64,000 nt of DNA. Origin: Saprolegnia diclina VS20. Its lineage: Eukaryota; Oomycota; Saprolegniomycetes; Saprolegniales; Saprolegniaceae. Every line of letters starts with the position of its first letter. The stretch's first letter is position 1. A program made the position numbers and the translations under genes. The DNA lies in assembly GCF_000281045.1 (NCBI RefSeq), contig NW_008246097.1, positions 172,530-236,529 of the forward strand, in the 5' to 3' direction. The notes beneath the pieces were generated by a model that was given only the letters and a program-made list of their open reading frames with translations, had not been told where the DNA came from and made no database searches. This document shows positions 1 to 11,259 of the stretch, one piece after another.

Positions 1-18
1 CATTTCCTCTTTGGCGCC

Positions 19-2452
19 ATGGCCCACCAGCTCTCCGCCCCGCCTGCGCCGCTGCAGGCCAAGGTCAAGCAGCTCAGCGTGAGTGACGACGGCATGGGGG
101 TGCGGCAGCCCGCCCCGGTCTCGCCAGCGTCCGAGGCCCGTGGTGTGCGCCGCGCCCCGATCAACGACCTCTCCGTCGAGCCGGACGACCATCGGGTAGC
201 GCACGCCGCGACGGTGATTCCGAAATCGGTCGAGACCAAGGCCGTCATCATGAAGGCGCTCAAAGGGCACTACCTCTTTAGCTCGCTCGACGACTCGGAG
301 ATCCTCGACATTATGAACGCGATGAGCAACGTGCAGCACCACGCCGGCGCCGACATCATTTTGCAAGGCACGCCCGGGAACGTATTTTACATCCTCGAGA
401 GCGGCGCTTGCGCAATCCTCGTCAACAACGAAGTCGTCGGGCAGTACGCGTCCGGCGACGCCTTTGGCGAGCTCGCCCTCCTCTACAACAGTCCGCGCGC
501 GGCGACCATCAAAGCACTTGCGCCGTGCAGCCTCTGGACGGTCGACCGTACGTCGTTCCGCAAGATCCTCGCCACGACGGCCTCGACGATGCAGTTGTCG
601 CGAGTCCAGTTTCTTCAAAACGTCGATTTGCTGCAGCGCCTGAGCAACAACCAGCTCCAGAAGGTCGCGGCCGCCATGAAGCTCGAGACGTTTGCCGATG
701 GCAGCTACATCATCCGGCAGGGCGAGGAAGGCCACCTTTTCTACATTGTGGTCGAAGGCACCGTGCTCTGCACGACAACGACCATCAACGACGGCGAGAA
801 GCCGCTCATGAGCCTCACGAAAGGCCAATACTTTGGCGAAATGGCGCTCATGCTCAACGAGCCGCGCCAAGCCAACTGCATCGCAAAGGGCAAAGTCGCT
901 TGCTATGTCCTCGGTCGCAACGAGTTTACACAGCTCCTTGGGCCGCTTCGCTCGCTCCTCGACCGCCAAATGCGCATCCGCGTGCTTCGATCTGTGCCGC
1001 TCCTCAACTACCTCACGGACGACGAGCTCGACCTCCTCGCGCACGCGCTCCGCGTCGTCTCGTACGAAGACAAGGAGCAGATTTTGCGCCAAGGGGACGC
1101 CGGCGACACGTTTTACATCATTTCCGACGGCAAAGTGAGCGTTCAGAAGACTGGCATTGAGATCATGCAGCTCCGGTCCGGTGAGTTCTTTGGCGAGCGA
1201 GCGCTCTTGTCGAAGGAGCCTCGGGCGGCCAACTGCTTTGCGAATGGCCACGTCGAGTGCCTTTGCCTCGACCGGAGCGCGTTCGAGCGTCTTCTCGGGA
1301 AGCTCGAGCACATTTTAACACGCGAGACGAAGCGCCAGCAGCTCATGCAAGAAGCCGTGCTCCAGGCAACGACGCCGTCGCACCAACAGGTCGTGCAGCC
1401 CAAGAAATATGCTCTCGCCGACTTTGAAAAGATCCAGACCATCGGAACCGGCACTTTTGGCCGCGTCCTCATGGTCAAGCACAAGACGACGGGCAAGACA
1501 TTTGCGCTCAAGTGCATGCTCAAGGTCAACATCGTCGAGACGCACCAGCAGCGCAACGTTCTCCACGAAAAGAGCATCATCAACGAGTGCGAACACCCGT
1601 TCGTGCTCAAGCTCTACGAGACGTTCACGGACGCCGACCAGCTCTACATGCTCTTAGAGTTGGTCCAGGGCGGCGAGCTCTGGAGCTTGCTCTACGAAAA
1701 AGCCTACAACGTTCCCAAGGGGGTCTGCGGCGCGTTCGATCTTCCATCGGCACGCTTCTACATTGCAAACGTGGTCGAGGTCTTCCGGTACCTTCAGACC
1801 CTCGGCGTCGCGTACCGCGACCTCAAGCCCGAGAACCTCATGATCGACGATAAGGGCTATCTCAAGATGGTCGACTTTGGCTTTGCCAAGCACATTCCGT
1901 TCTACAAGGGCAGCCAGCTCTGCGAGCGCAGCTTTACGCTCTGTGGCACGCCCGAGTACCTCGCGCCCGAGCTCGTGCTCAACAAGGGGCACGGCAAGTC
2001 GGTCGACTACTGGGCGCTCGGCTGCCTCATTTACGAGCTCATTGCGGGGCGCACGCCGTTCCAGCACCAAGAGCAGCAAAAGATCTTTGAAAAGATCATT
2101 CACGCCAAGGCGTCGCTCAAGTTCCACCCCAAGTTTGACCCGCTCGCGCAGGACCTCGTGACCAAGCTCCTCGAGCCCAACCCGGGTCTTCGCCTCGGTA
2201 GGTGCCACAACATTAGTGTAGGATCATGGACGTCTATGGCTAGGGTCGTTGGCGGGTGGCATGATGGAGGTCGTCAACCATCCGTGGTTTGCAAACGCCA
2301 AATTTGACTGGAAGGCACTTGTCGCCAAGAGCATGAAGGCACCGTACGTGCCGACCATTAAGAGCGGCGTCGACGTCTCCAACTTTGACCGGTGCTCAGA
2401 AGGCGCCTCGATTCCCAAGTACACAGGGGAAGAGTTCTTTGAGAACTTTTAA
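19..2452 (+). CDS. cGMP-dependent protein kinase (PKG-like), three cyclic-nucleotide domains
   Basis: AGC-family Ser/Thr kinase expected to be activated by cGMP (or cAMP). Two exons, 19-2197 and 2244-2452; the 46-nt intron restores the frame from LRLG into GGMMEVVNHPWF, giving 795 aa. Three cyclic-nucleotide-binding domains occupy about residues 82-190, 200-315 and 325-440, each with an FGE(L/M/R)AL phosphate-binding cassette followed by PRAA or PRQA. The kinase domain starts near residue 470: glycine loop IGTGTFGRV, FALK lysine, YRDLKPENLM catalytic loop, DFGFAK, and CGTPEYLAPE before the APE helix. The tail has an AGC-type extension with a FENF end. Regulatory and catalytic parts in one chain argue for PKG over PKA. 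Whether cGMP or cAMP is the ligand cannot be read with certainty. The start codon lies 19 nt inside the window, so an upstream start is possible. Confidence 0.93.
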
Positions 2453-2757
2453 CTGCATTCGACGCAGCTACACGCACGGACCAACGTACACTGTACCACT
2501 TCCATCAAATCCAATGAATTCAATGTTTCCTTGTTTGCCTACTGTAAGCCATGTACCACAAAAGCAAGGAACGACGCGAGTGGTCACACCTGGTTTGGCA
2601 CAAGATCAAGATCTTGGATCTTATTGGTGCTCTAAGTCGAGGTGTTTCGGATATTCGCCTTGCCGCGCTGTGGTCGTGCCACGTCAGATTGCCGATCGCA
2701 TCCGGTAACCATGGACGCGATCCGGATACGAGTTGCGATCTTGAACGGACGACGGCG

Positions 2758-3942
2758 ATGGCCTGCACGTTTGGCCCGTCGCACTGCTTCCATGAGACGT
2801 CGATGCTCATGGTGTGTGCCTATGTCTACCTCGGCGCGGCCGTCTTCGCTGGCTACATCCATTTGCGCCGGGCGTACCTCCGCGAGCATGGCCACAACAC
2901 GATCTTATTGCCGGTGCGCCGCGTTCGGTTCTTCCCGCTCCTGCTCCTCGTGGCGTTTGCGGCGCGCGCTACGTGGTTCATCCTCCTCGACGTGCACGCC
3001 ATGCAAGTTGCAGAGAGCAGCAGCGACGATGATGCGGACAATGGACGCTATCGCAACGTCATCGTCTTTGTGCCGCTCCTGCACATGACACTCGACCTCT
3101 ACCCGCTCAGCGTCTTGAGCTGGAACAAGCTCGCGACGCTCTTGTATATCTCGGCCTTTACGCTTCTCGTGCAGTTTTGGGCCGATATGCTGCACCACAC
3201 CACTAGCACGCACGACCAGTCGGCGCGGACGCCGGTACCGATCCACTTCGCTTCACGACCGACGCAGTGATGACTAGGTCCAACGCACCCGCCCGTCGCG
3301 CCAGCGCAACGTGCTCGTGATCGCCAACGTCTGGATGTACGCGGTCGAGATTGCGCTGCTGCTCATCAAGGTACTGGGTTGTCTTGCCAGTAGTACTGTA
3401 GATGTATGAGTTTGGCGATAGACAGTCTATCCCGATCAGCGCGAGTCGACGTGGTACATGAATTCGGACGGGTGGTGCACCGCCATCTTCTTCTGCGGTC
3501 TCGCCGGCGCGCTCGTACGTACCAACAACGCCTCGTGCCACTTGAAGCGCCTCGTAGGGCTACGACGCCTTCCGACTGCGGCAGTTCTTTGATGCGCAAG
3601 AGCATTCGCGTGTGGCGACCTATGTCGCGACGCGCGTGACGGTCTTAGGTCTGCTCTGCGCCGGCCTCTTCTTCCTCCGCGCCATTTTGTTTCTTTTGAC
3701 GCCCGTCGCGTCGTTCGAGGCAACGGCAACGCCGTGGTAGGCAAGCCAAGAGGACGGAACGGGCTGCAAATGGCTGGCGTAGGCTGTTTTACGCGATACC
3801 CGAGTTGCTTCCTGGAGGTCTCGTCCTCGCGCTCATGCGCGTCAAGCACGATACCAACAATGGCAGCAGCTCTCGCAAAGGGCAGCTCTCGCCAACCGAA
3901 CGCACGCCGCTTGTCTCGCCCGAGAACATGCTATCTGTCTAG
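2758..3942 (+). CDS. THH1/TOM1/TOM3-family multi-pass membrane protein
   Basis: Five exons (2758-3234, 3278-3370, 3422-3514, 3558-3736, 3783-3942) join in frame to 333 aa; introns are 43-51 nt. The protein is a chain of hydrophobic helices. The segment LLYISAFTLLVQFWADMLHH aligns by eye with the plant TOM1 signature (LLFFSAYTLLVLFWAEIYHQ from memory), and the last helix LFYAIPELLPGGLV matches the family's C-terminal (V/I)EXLPSALVL motif. In plants the family consists of tonoplast seven-helix proteins used by tobamoviruses to anchor replication; its normal role is poorly known. The start is the first ATG in frame after a region without coding character; further in-frame codons upstream lack an ATG with support. 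A TCCGGATA motif lies 30 nt upstream of the ATG. Confidence 0.8.
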
Positions 3943-5074
3943 CCAGCTCCAGGGATAGTTTGTGTTTAGCGTCGAGACGATGTACTAAAGTCGAGCACAA
4001 TACACTGCTGCCCGCGAATGTGGAGGTGAGAGTTCTAAGTTCTTGGTATCGCCGCCCCAAGCCACGCTCGTCGTGCCAGAATACGAATGTATCTTGATCG
4101 AATCAACCAGTACTCGACCCTTGCATAGGTCGTTCTTGGTTGTCGTGTCCAAGGATGTGCTCGCTGACGAGAAGATTTCTATATTTTGATAATTTTGATA
4201 TTTGTGATAAATTCATTGCATTAAATTGGAATCTCGAGGTTCGATTTGTCTGGAAATGGCGCCTGAGGCATCCTCCCGTGCTTCCTTCTTGAAGGAAAGC
4301 GTCTTCAAGGACTGGGTGTTTGCAGGTCCAAGCTTCTCCCGTTCCTGTCATCTCCTTCAACAAACACCACCAACGTCCAGCACATACAAACGACAAGTGC
4401 ACCCGCCCTATTGACTTGGCACCCTCTGATTCGCTGGCAAAATACGCAGGTACGTTGTCCGTACTCTTGATGTTTGTATACCGCTGCCAAGGACTGGTCA
4501 CTTGCTTCAAGTTTCGGCTGATCCGAATTTCACGCCCAAGCAAAGACGCGGTGACGTTATGACCCCACGAGTGTGACGCGACACTCCGAACGACGCTTTT
4601 GCACCTGTCGTTAGCAACGCTGCCTCGACCCTCGGTATTGCTGCAGCATCGCTCCGCCATCGACTGCTTGTCGGTGCTCACGGCGGCGTCGCCGATTGAC
4701 CAGTGTTTCGCATGATGCAAAGCATAGTCTAAATACACGCAACGTTTACTTGATATTTGTATACCCATAGACAAAGCCCTGTTGCATCTCCCGCGTTTCA
4801 CAGAGAGATGCCGAACAAAGCAAGAGCGACACAGCCTTATCTATTATCTACACGGACGGCGGAGTCGCTATGTCCTATCGAGGTTGTTGGTGTATGACGT
4901 GCAGATCGGCTGGATCGAGGCATCGGCGCTTCAAAGTTGCGTGTGACCAGCGTATCCAAGGTTTACTTTGTCAGAGCAAGGATATGTCCTAGATTCGAGC
5001 AGATTCCAGTCCGAATCTCGATCGCGTAGACAAATTGAGCTCCTTCTTATCCGTGGACGACCGCCCGACGCGAC
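3943..5074. other. intergenic, no convincing gene
   Basis: About 1.1 kb between the TOM1-like gene and the glycosyltransferase. It is less GC-rich than the genes, and its open frames (the longest on the minus strand, 4103-4801) show no recognisable domain or normal codon pattern. No RNA gene was recognised. Confidence 0.6.
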
Positions 5075-6193
5075 GTGGCAGTCATTTCCAAAGCTGCGAC
5101 GACCATGGCGCCCAACGACCACCGCAGCAGCCCGCCAACCGAGCTCACGCCGCTCTGCGCGTCGCCCACCGTGCAGACGATCCTCGTCGTCAACGACAAC
5201 ATGCGCACCAACATCAACGGCGTCGTGACCATGTTCAACAACATCGAGGGCCTCGCCGAGCGCGACGGCTTCCGCCTCGTGTACCTCAACCCGAGCGAGT
5301 TCCCGCACTTTGACTGCCCGGGCTACCCGGACATCAAGATGTCGCTGCCCATTGGCTTTGACGAGAAGGTCGCCAAGATCGCGCCCGACTACTTTCACAT
5401 TGCGACCGAAGGCCCGTTGGGCCTCGCGACGCGCATCTACTGCGACCGGCGCAACATCAAGTACAACTCGGGCTACCACACCAAGATCCCCGAGTACATC
5501 AACGTCATGTACGGCGTGCCCGAGAGCTTTGGGTACGCGTACCTCCGCTGGTTCCACCGCAACTCGGCGCGCGTCCTCACGACCACGTCGAGCATGGTCA
5601 ACGAGCTCGAGCACCACGGCTTCTACAACCACATCAAGCCCATGACGTTTGGCGTCGACCGGCGTATCTTTCGAAGCGCGCTGCGCCAGCACGACTTTCA
5701 GGGACTGCGCCGCCCGATCTTGCTCAGCGTCGGGCGCGTCAGCAAGGAAAAGGGCCTCGACGACTTTTGCAACCTCGAGTACCCCGGCACCAAGATCGTG
5801 GTCGGCGACGGCGCGTACCGCAAGGAGCTGCAGCAAAAGCACCCCGAGATCCTCTTCACCGGCTTCCAAAAAGGCTCGGCGCTGGCCGAGTACTATGCCA
5901 ATGCGGACGTGCTCGTGTTCCCGTCGCGCACCGACACGTTTGGCGTCGTCATCATCGAGGCGCTCGCCGTCGGGACGCCCGTCGCCGCCTACAACGTGAC
6001 AGGCCCCAAAGACATTTTGGAGCACGGTGTCACCGGCATCATGGGCGACGACCTCCGCGCCAACGTCGACGCGTGCTTGGCCCTGAACCGGCGCCACGTG
6101 GAAGACGCGAGCGCTGGCTGGTCGTGGGAAAACTGCTGGCAAATCTTCCGCCGCCACCTCATCAAGCGCGACCACCAAATGGTCTTGTACTAG
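5075..6193 (+). CDS. GT4-family glycosyltransferase, bacterial-like
   Basis: Single-exon 372-aa GT-B-fold glycosyltransferase. The N-terminal half has a VVNDNMRTNINGVVTMFNNI acceptor-side loop, then HIATEGPLGLATR and the YHTKIPEY motif. The C-terminal half has ILLSVGRVSKEKGLDDF, then PSRTDTFGVVIIEALAVGTP, the nucleotide-sugar-binding E-x7-E region with Asp in place of the first Glu. These motifs recall proteobacterial GDP-mannose- or UDP-sugar-dependent enzymes of the MgtA/PimB/SQD2 group; donor and acceptor cannot be assigned. No signal peptide or membrane anchor is visible, so it is probably cytosolic or peripheral. Lack of introns and motif resemblance suggest, but do not prove, an ancient transfer from bacteria. 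A second ATG at 5105 is an alternative start. Confidence 0.9.
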   Translation: MAVISKAATTMAPNDHRSSPPTELTPLCASPTVQTILVVNDNMRTNINGVVTMFNNIEGLAERDGFRLVYLNPSEFPHFDCPGYPDIKMSLPIGFDEKVAKIAPDYFHIATEGPLGLATRIYCDRRNIKYNSGYHTKIPEYINVMYGVPESFGYAYLRWFHRNSARVLTTTSSMVNELEHHGFYNHIKPMTFGVDRRIFRSALRQHDFQGLRRPILLSVGRVSKEKGLDDFCNLEYPGTKIVVGDGAYRKELQQKHPEILFTGFQKGSALAEYYANADVLVFPSRTDTFGVVIIEALAVGTPVAAYNVTGPKDILEHGVTGIMGDDLRANVDACLALNRRHVEDASAGWSWENCWQIFRRHLIKRDHQMVLY

Positions 6194-6276
6194 CGCGCGA
6201 CGTTTGTTATGTGTGTGTTTGCTAATTATTCTTGCTTACTATTCCTTCGTCCGACTCTAGTATCTGTGAGAATACT

Positions 6277-6293
6277 AGTATCAAGTTGATACT
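6277..6293. repeat. 17-nt palindrome AGTATCAA-G-TTGATACT
   Basis: Perfect 8-bp arms around one base, in the 209-nt gap where the GT4 gene and INTS3 converge. It could form a hairpin in either 3' UTR. A related palindrome (GTATCAAG...CTTGATAC) lies at 24404-24423. Confidence 0.6.
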
Positions 6294-6402
6294 TCTGTTC
6301 GATGCAAGTTCCTCCACGCCCTCAGCCCACCTTGTCGAGCCAACGCGCTGCTACGTCCTCCAGCTTACGAGAACCATCTTATATCCAGGTGCGTCTTGTC
6401 GC

Positions 6403-9400
6403 TTACTCGTCGGTGCGCTGCTTCTTGTGGGGCGATCCTTCGACGCAGACTTCAACGAGCGTCGGGTACGTCTCGGCCGCGTCGGCAAAGCCCTCCAGCG
6501 CCTTGGCGATCGCGCGGCGCACGTCGTCGTCGGCGTAGACCTCGGCCGGCGGCTCGTCGATCGCATAGAGCTTGTTGAGCTGCCGAAGCACGTCTTTTGT
6601 GTCCTTGTTCTCGCTGAGGAGGTAGCCTTTGACGATGCTCGGGTGCTTCTCGCTCCAGACCGCGAGGACGCTGAGCGGGAACGGGTCAAACGCATCTGAG
6701 AGCTTGGTGATGCACTGGAGCGCGGTCGTGTCGGGCACAGCGTGGAGCAAGAGGCGCAGGAGCCCCGCGAGCGCCTCGCCGTGCACGCGCGGGTCCATGC
6801 ACGCTAGCACCTTGCGCAAGGCCGCAAGCACGCCCTTGTCCTTCTTCTTGGCTTCTTGCTCGACGGCGAGGAGCTCCCACGTGCTCTGCTGCTCGAACGC
6901 GCTCCACTGCAGCGAGCTCAGCAGTATCGTGGCCATGTGGTCGCGGAAGATCGCAAATTCCTTCAACAGCACGCGCATGCAGAGCGTACTGAGCTGGCAC
7001 GGCGTCGCGATCGAGACGAGCTGGCGCACCATTGCATCCATGCGAGGGAGCGCGCCCCAGCTGCTCAGCTCCGAGCTGTGACGGAAGAGGAACGGCAGCA
7101 CGCGCAGCACTGTGGTCTCGACGGCCGCGCCCGACGGCGTCGACGGCTGCTGCAAGAGCGACGACGCCAGCGCCATGGCCTCGTCCACGTGCACGCTGAG
7201 CGAGAGGTCCTGCAGAATCGCAGTCGGCGCTTCGATGCCCACGAGTTCGCAAAACGAGAGGTACGGCTGGAAGGCTTCGTCCGGCTTCTTGCCCGACTGC
7301 GTGCAGCAGTGCACGAGAAGGCGGTGACTCATGACCGAGTCGTGCTTGAACATGCCCTACGAGCAACCAGGGATGAGCGCTTGTGTCATACAAAAAGGTG
7401 TACGTGGAGCAGCGGCAAGTACAGCTGCGGCGGGCGCTGGAGGCACTGCTCGAGCACATACTGCGGCGTGGCCATACTCGTGAGGAAGGACCGCTCGAGG
7501 CACTTGTACATAAAGCCGCCGAGGTCGGTGCTCAGCGCGATCGCGTCTGGCGAGTGACTCCACGCCGTGAGCACGACAGCGATTGCATTGCAGAGCTTGT
7601 CGTTGTCGTGGGCCGACAGCAGCAACTGCAATGGCTCTTCGAATGGCCGGAGCGACTCGGGAAAGGTGACGGGCGCCACGGCCGTCTCGAGCGACTGCGT
7701 CCGCTCTTGGAGAAACGACTGCTCCTGCCACGCGTCCGGCTCGTCGTGCAGCTCGGTCGACGACGTTGTCGGCGATGCGTTGCCAGGGCTACGCGAAATG
7801 CTCGGGCTCGACTGCCCCGGCGACTTGCGCTGGTTGGGCGACTGCCGACTCGGCGATGGCTGATGGCGGCTCGGCGATGGCTGACGGCCTGGCGACTGGC
7901 GGTGACTGGGCGATGGCTGATGGCCTGGCGACGGCTGCCGCGGGGACGGCTGGCGCGGGGACGGCTGCGTGTACACAGGTGACTGCTGGTGGCTCGGCGA
8001 TGAAACCGGCGACGAAGTCGTCGATGGCGGGTTGCTCTTGGGCGAAAAGTGCGCCGGGACCGCGCGTTGAAGCCGCGCAAGGAGCGCGTGGTCGTCCTTG
8101 ATGGCCTCGATGACCGGGCTCACGCTGCGCATGACGCCCTTCTGGATGAGCGCGTGCATGCTTTGGCTCGCTCGGTCGCTTTCGCCCGCCTCGACCGCAG
8201 TCACGAGGAACGTGAGCATGTCTGTGACCATGGTCAAATTGCGGTTCTTGGTCGACTTGAGCTGCCGCCAATATGAGTCTTCTCGCCTCGTGATCGACTC
8301 GACTTACCAAAAGCATCATTGTTGGCTCGAGGTTCATCACCGACACATCGTGGACAAAGTAAATGTAGTCGAAGAACATGGCGTGGAGCGCACGCTGCTT
8401 TGCCAACGGCGTTTTGCTACGCACAAAATATATATAAGGGACCATTGCGCATGGGTATGTAGACCAGAGGAGGAAGATCCAGCCGAGCACGTGGTAGCGC
8501 GGCGTCATCTTGGCCTCGACGACCTGCGACGTCGGATGGTACACGGCGCAGATGTACCGCACCACGTCGGCGATGACGCCGCCGTTGAGCGGCCCTTGCA
8601 GAAACGAAGTTTGAAACCACTTTTGGTACCGGTGCGCGGCAATGTGCAGAACCTTGTCCGTCAAGAAGCGCAGCTGGTCCTGCATCTTGGCCGAGAGGCG
8701 GCAGATGAGAAACTTGGCCGGCGTCGGCGTCCCGATGAGCGTCGGAAGGTGTTGGCTCTGGACGTCGGCCCAGAGCGCCGGAAGGAGGTCCCGACAGTCG
8801 TACGCAAGGCGAACGAGCTCGCGCCCCAAGCCAAGAACGACAGCCTTTTTCTCGAGGAAGAGACGGTTGCACACGTCGAGGAGGTTGGCTGGTGGTGCCT
8901 ATTCAGTCGCCCATGAGTATGGCAGAAGAGAACCGAGATACATACCGCAGAGGCCATGGCTTCGGGCACAATGCTTAGAAGCGTGTAGGTGGCATGCGCA
9001 ATGACCGCGTCGCTGAGCGTCGTCAGGTGCGCGCCGAGCACCGTGAGCAACCAGCTCGTCAAGCACGGCGTCACCGAGAGAGGACCAATGTGGCTACATC
9101 GCGTGAGAGAGACTGTATGCAGAGGCATTGACGTACCGCATGAGGACGATGAGAAGAGTGTCCATATGCAGCGAGAGGCCTTGCTCGAGCACAAAGTACA
9201 AGTTGGCGCGCGGACCGCTCAGGAGCTTCTGGAAGCGCAATTCGATGAGCGACTGGAGCCCTTGCATCGTGGTGCCGCGGACAGCGTCGGTCTCGGCCAC
9301 GAGCGCACGCAGGACGTGCCAGTAGAGGTCACGGTCGGCGGTCGACTCGGCCGTCAAGCACGCATACAGCATCGCCGTGTGCTTCTCAAAGCCCTGGCTC

Positions 9401-9681
9401 GCCATGATCTTGGCGAGGCAGGCGTCACGGTCCTTCTCGCCTTGCAGCGTCTTCTGCGCAGCTGCATAGTGCCACGCCCAGTTCCGATCCAAGTCGTCCG
9501 CAATATCAAGCGGCGCGTGCTGCAGCAGCTTGGACGACGGGATCGGGACCACCGCCGTGGTCGGAGCCACGCGACTCGGAGGAGGCGCAGACGTCGGCGG
9601 GGACGGCGTCGGCTCTGGCGGAGGCGGTCGGCGCGGGGACGCCGGCGGCGGTGGCGGGGGTGGCGGCGGTGAATCGCTCAT
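6403..9681 (-). CDS. INTS3: Integrator complex subunit 3
   Basis: Five exons on the minus strand (9681-9137, 9093-8946, 8898-8308, 8261-7392, 7356-6403) join in frame to 1035 aa, close to human INTS3 (about 1040 aa). Matches to the family include RYQKWFQTSFL, VVRYICAVYHPTS, PRYHVLGWIFLLW, and NLEPTMMLL followed by LKSTKNRNLTMVTDMLTFL. INTS3 is an alpha-helical scaffold of Integrator, which cleaves snRNA and paused nascent transcripts, and it also joins the SOSS single-strand-DNA complex. The N-terminus is a poly-Pro tract (about residues 5-35). A Ser/Pro/Gln-rich insertion of SP-x-(R/H)-Q units, about 80 residues encoded near 7780-8030, interrupts the helical protein at the site of a natural loop. 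A CCAAT box on the gene strand lies at 9759-9763. Confidence 0.9.
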
Positions 9682-10565
9682 CGGCCGAACAAATATTGCA
9701 TCTGACGTTCGCGCACCCAGAAACACACATTGCGAAGGTTACACAAGCAACGCATCTGATTGGTCGCGGCCGCGAACTTGCAACGCGCGAGTTTGAACAC
9801 GCACAACAGTCCACGGACGCTCTTGCTCATTCAACGAGCTGCAACGAGCCGCCGTTCGCGAGAGAGTCGACAGCCAGCTCGTATTCATCGCAGCGTAGCA
9901 ACCGACGGTGCTTGCGAAGGCCCACCTTTCACAGCCCACAGCAACAACGTCCGCGGTCCGCTTGCACTGCAGGCCATGATCACTCTGCACGCTCGATCGA
10001 TACGCATGGCTCTCACCTCTCGTGGATCCCGTGAGACGCTGATCGACGCCATCGTTGCCACAGTCGATGCGCTGCAATGTGCATGATGAGCTACCAGTAC
10101 ATTATTCGCAAGCTCTGGCTGCTTCAACCCAAAGTGGTGCAGATGAGCGCCAAGTGGCCTTCATCTTGCACAGGATATCATCAGCTTGTGCGCTTGCGTT
10201 TCGGCGCTGGGCTATGGCAAAAGGCCAAAACGCTGTTCTCTCGTATAGTTTAAACTCAGGCTTGCCTTGGCGCCTGCATCAATTCAGCGGGCTAGCGACA
10301 CGAGCCGCGGTGCAGCGGGCGAGAGGCCTGCTGCGTGCCATGGGACGCAGTCACCTGAGACGCTCTCGGGCCCTTGCCGGTCGAGTATCAAGTGCTTGAT
10401 CGTGTGTGTTGGCGACAAGGAAAGTCAGTTGTGGGAACACCAACGACGCGTTGATTGGCTTAAAAGAGACGGCAATAGCGGCGTTGATTGGTCGAAATCG
10501 CGTCTTTTTGCGTGCCCGGCCTATTACTGCATTTGGGCGACGAACGGGAGGCGTCGGTCGTAAGC
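9682..10565. other. divergent promoter region between INTS3 and ARL1
   Basis: About 880 nt separating two genes transcribed away from each other. ATTGG/CCAAT boxes at 9759 (near INTS3) and at 10454 and 10487 (near ARL1) are the only recognisable elements. No convincing coding frame. Confidence 0.6.
10454..10491 (+). promoter_or_regulatory. pair of CCAAT boxes upstream of ARL1
   Basis: Two ATTGG pentamers in the same orientation (10454-10458 and 10487-10491), about 75-110 nt upstream of the ARL1 ATG. They are typical NF-Y sites by sequence; function is inferred from similar clusters upstream of other genes in the window. Confidence 0.5.
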
Positions 10566-11259
10566 ATGGGCATCATGATCTCCAAGGTCTTCGCCTCGCT
10601 CTTCGGGAGCAAGGAGGTGCGCATCCTCATCTTGGGCCTCGACAACGCGGGCAAGACCACGATCCTGTGTACGTCCATGCGCTGGCGGTCGGCGTCGCCG
10701 GCTTATCCTCATGTGGCTAGACCGCCTCCAGGCCGACGAGATTGAGCAGACCGTGCCCACGATTGGCTTCAACGTCGAGACGCTGCAGTACAAGAACATC
10801 AAGTTCCAGGTGTGGGACCTCGGCGGCCAAACCAGCATTCGCCCGTACTGGCGCTGCTACTACCCCAACACGGACGCGATCATCTACGTCGTCGACTGCG
10901 CCGACGTCGACCGCCTCAACATTGCCAAGCAAGAGCTGCACGCGATGCTGGAAGAGGAAGAGCTCAAGGACTCGCTTCTCCTTGTCTTTGCCAACAAGCA
11001 GGACCAGCGTGGCGCGCTCAACGCGGCGCAGGTAGCACACATACGCTCTATTCGATCTGCCCTGCTCACTCGCACGTATCATAGCTCTCGGAGGCCATGG
11101 GCCTCTCGGACATTCGGAATCGCCAGTGGTCCATCAAGGAAACCACGGCCACCAAGGGCACGGGGCTCTTCGAAGGCTTCGACTGGTACGACCCTGCGAG
11201 ACGATCATCGTTGGCTCAACCATGTCCTTAGGATCGTGACGTGCATCAAGGGCGAGTAA
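10566..11259 (+). CDS. ARL1: ARL1-type small GTPase
   Basis: Four exons (10566-10668, 10721-11031, 11085-11185, 11232-11259) give 180 aa, the normal ARL1 length. The P-loop [11 protein letters not shown] is split by the first intron and followed by YRLQ. The rest reads PTIGFNVET (switch 1), [17 protein letters not shown] (switch 2 plus the ARL1-type tryptophan/aromatic patch), NKQD, and [13 protein letters not shown] (the SAK-like loop). Gly2 is available for N-myristoylation (MGIMISK). ARL1 sits on trans-Golgi membranes and recruits GRIP-domain golgins. The WRCYY context separates it from ARF and other ARLs. Confidence 0.92.

Noticed and set aside
4103-4801. 232-residue open frame on the minus strand
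   Set aside because: No domain, no normal codon pattern, AT-richer than real genes and no splice-compatible neighbours.
4931-6178. 415-residue minus-strand frame
   Set aside because: Antisense shadow of the GT4 glycosyltransferase.
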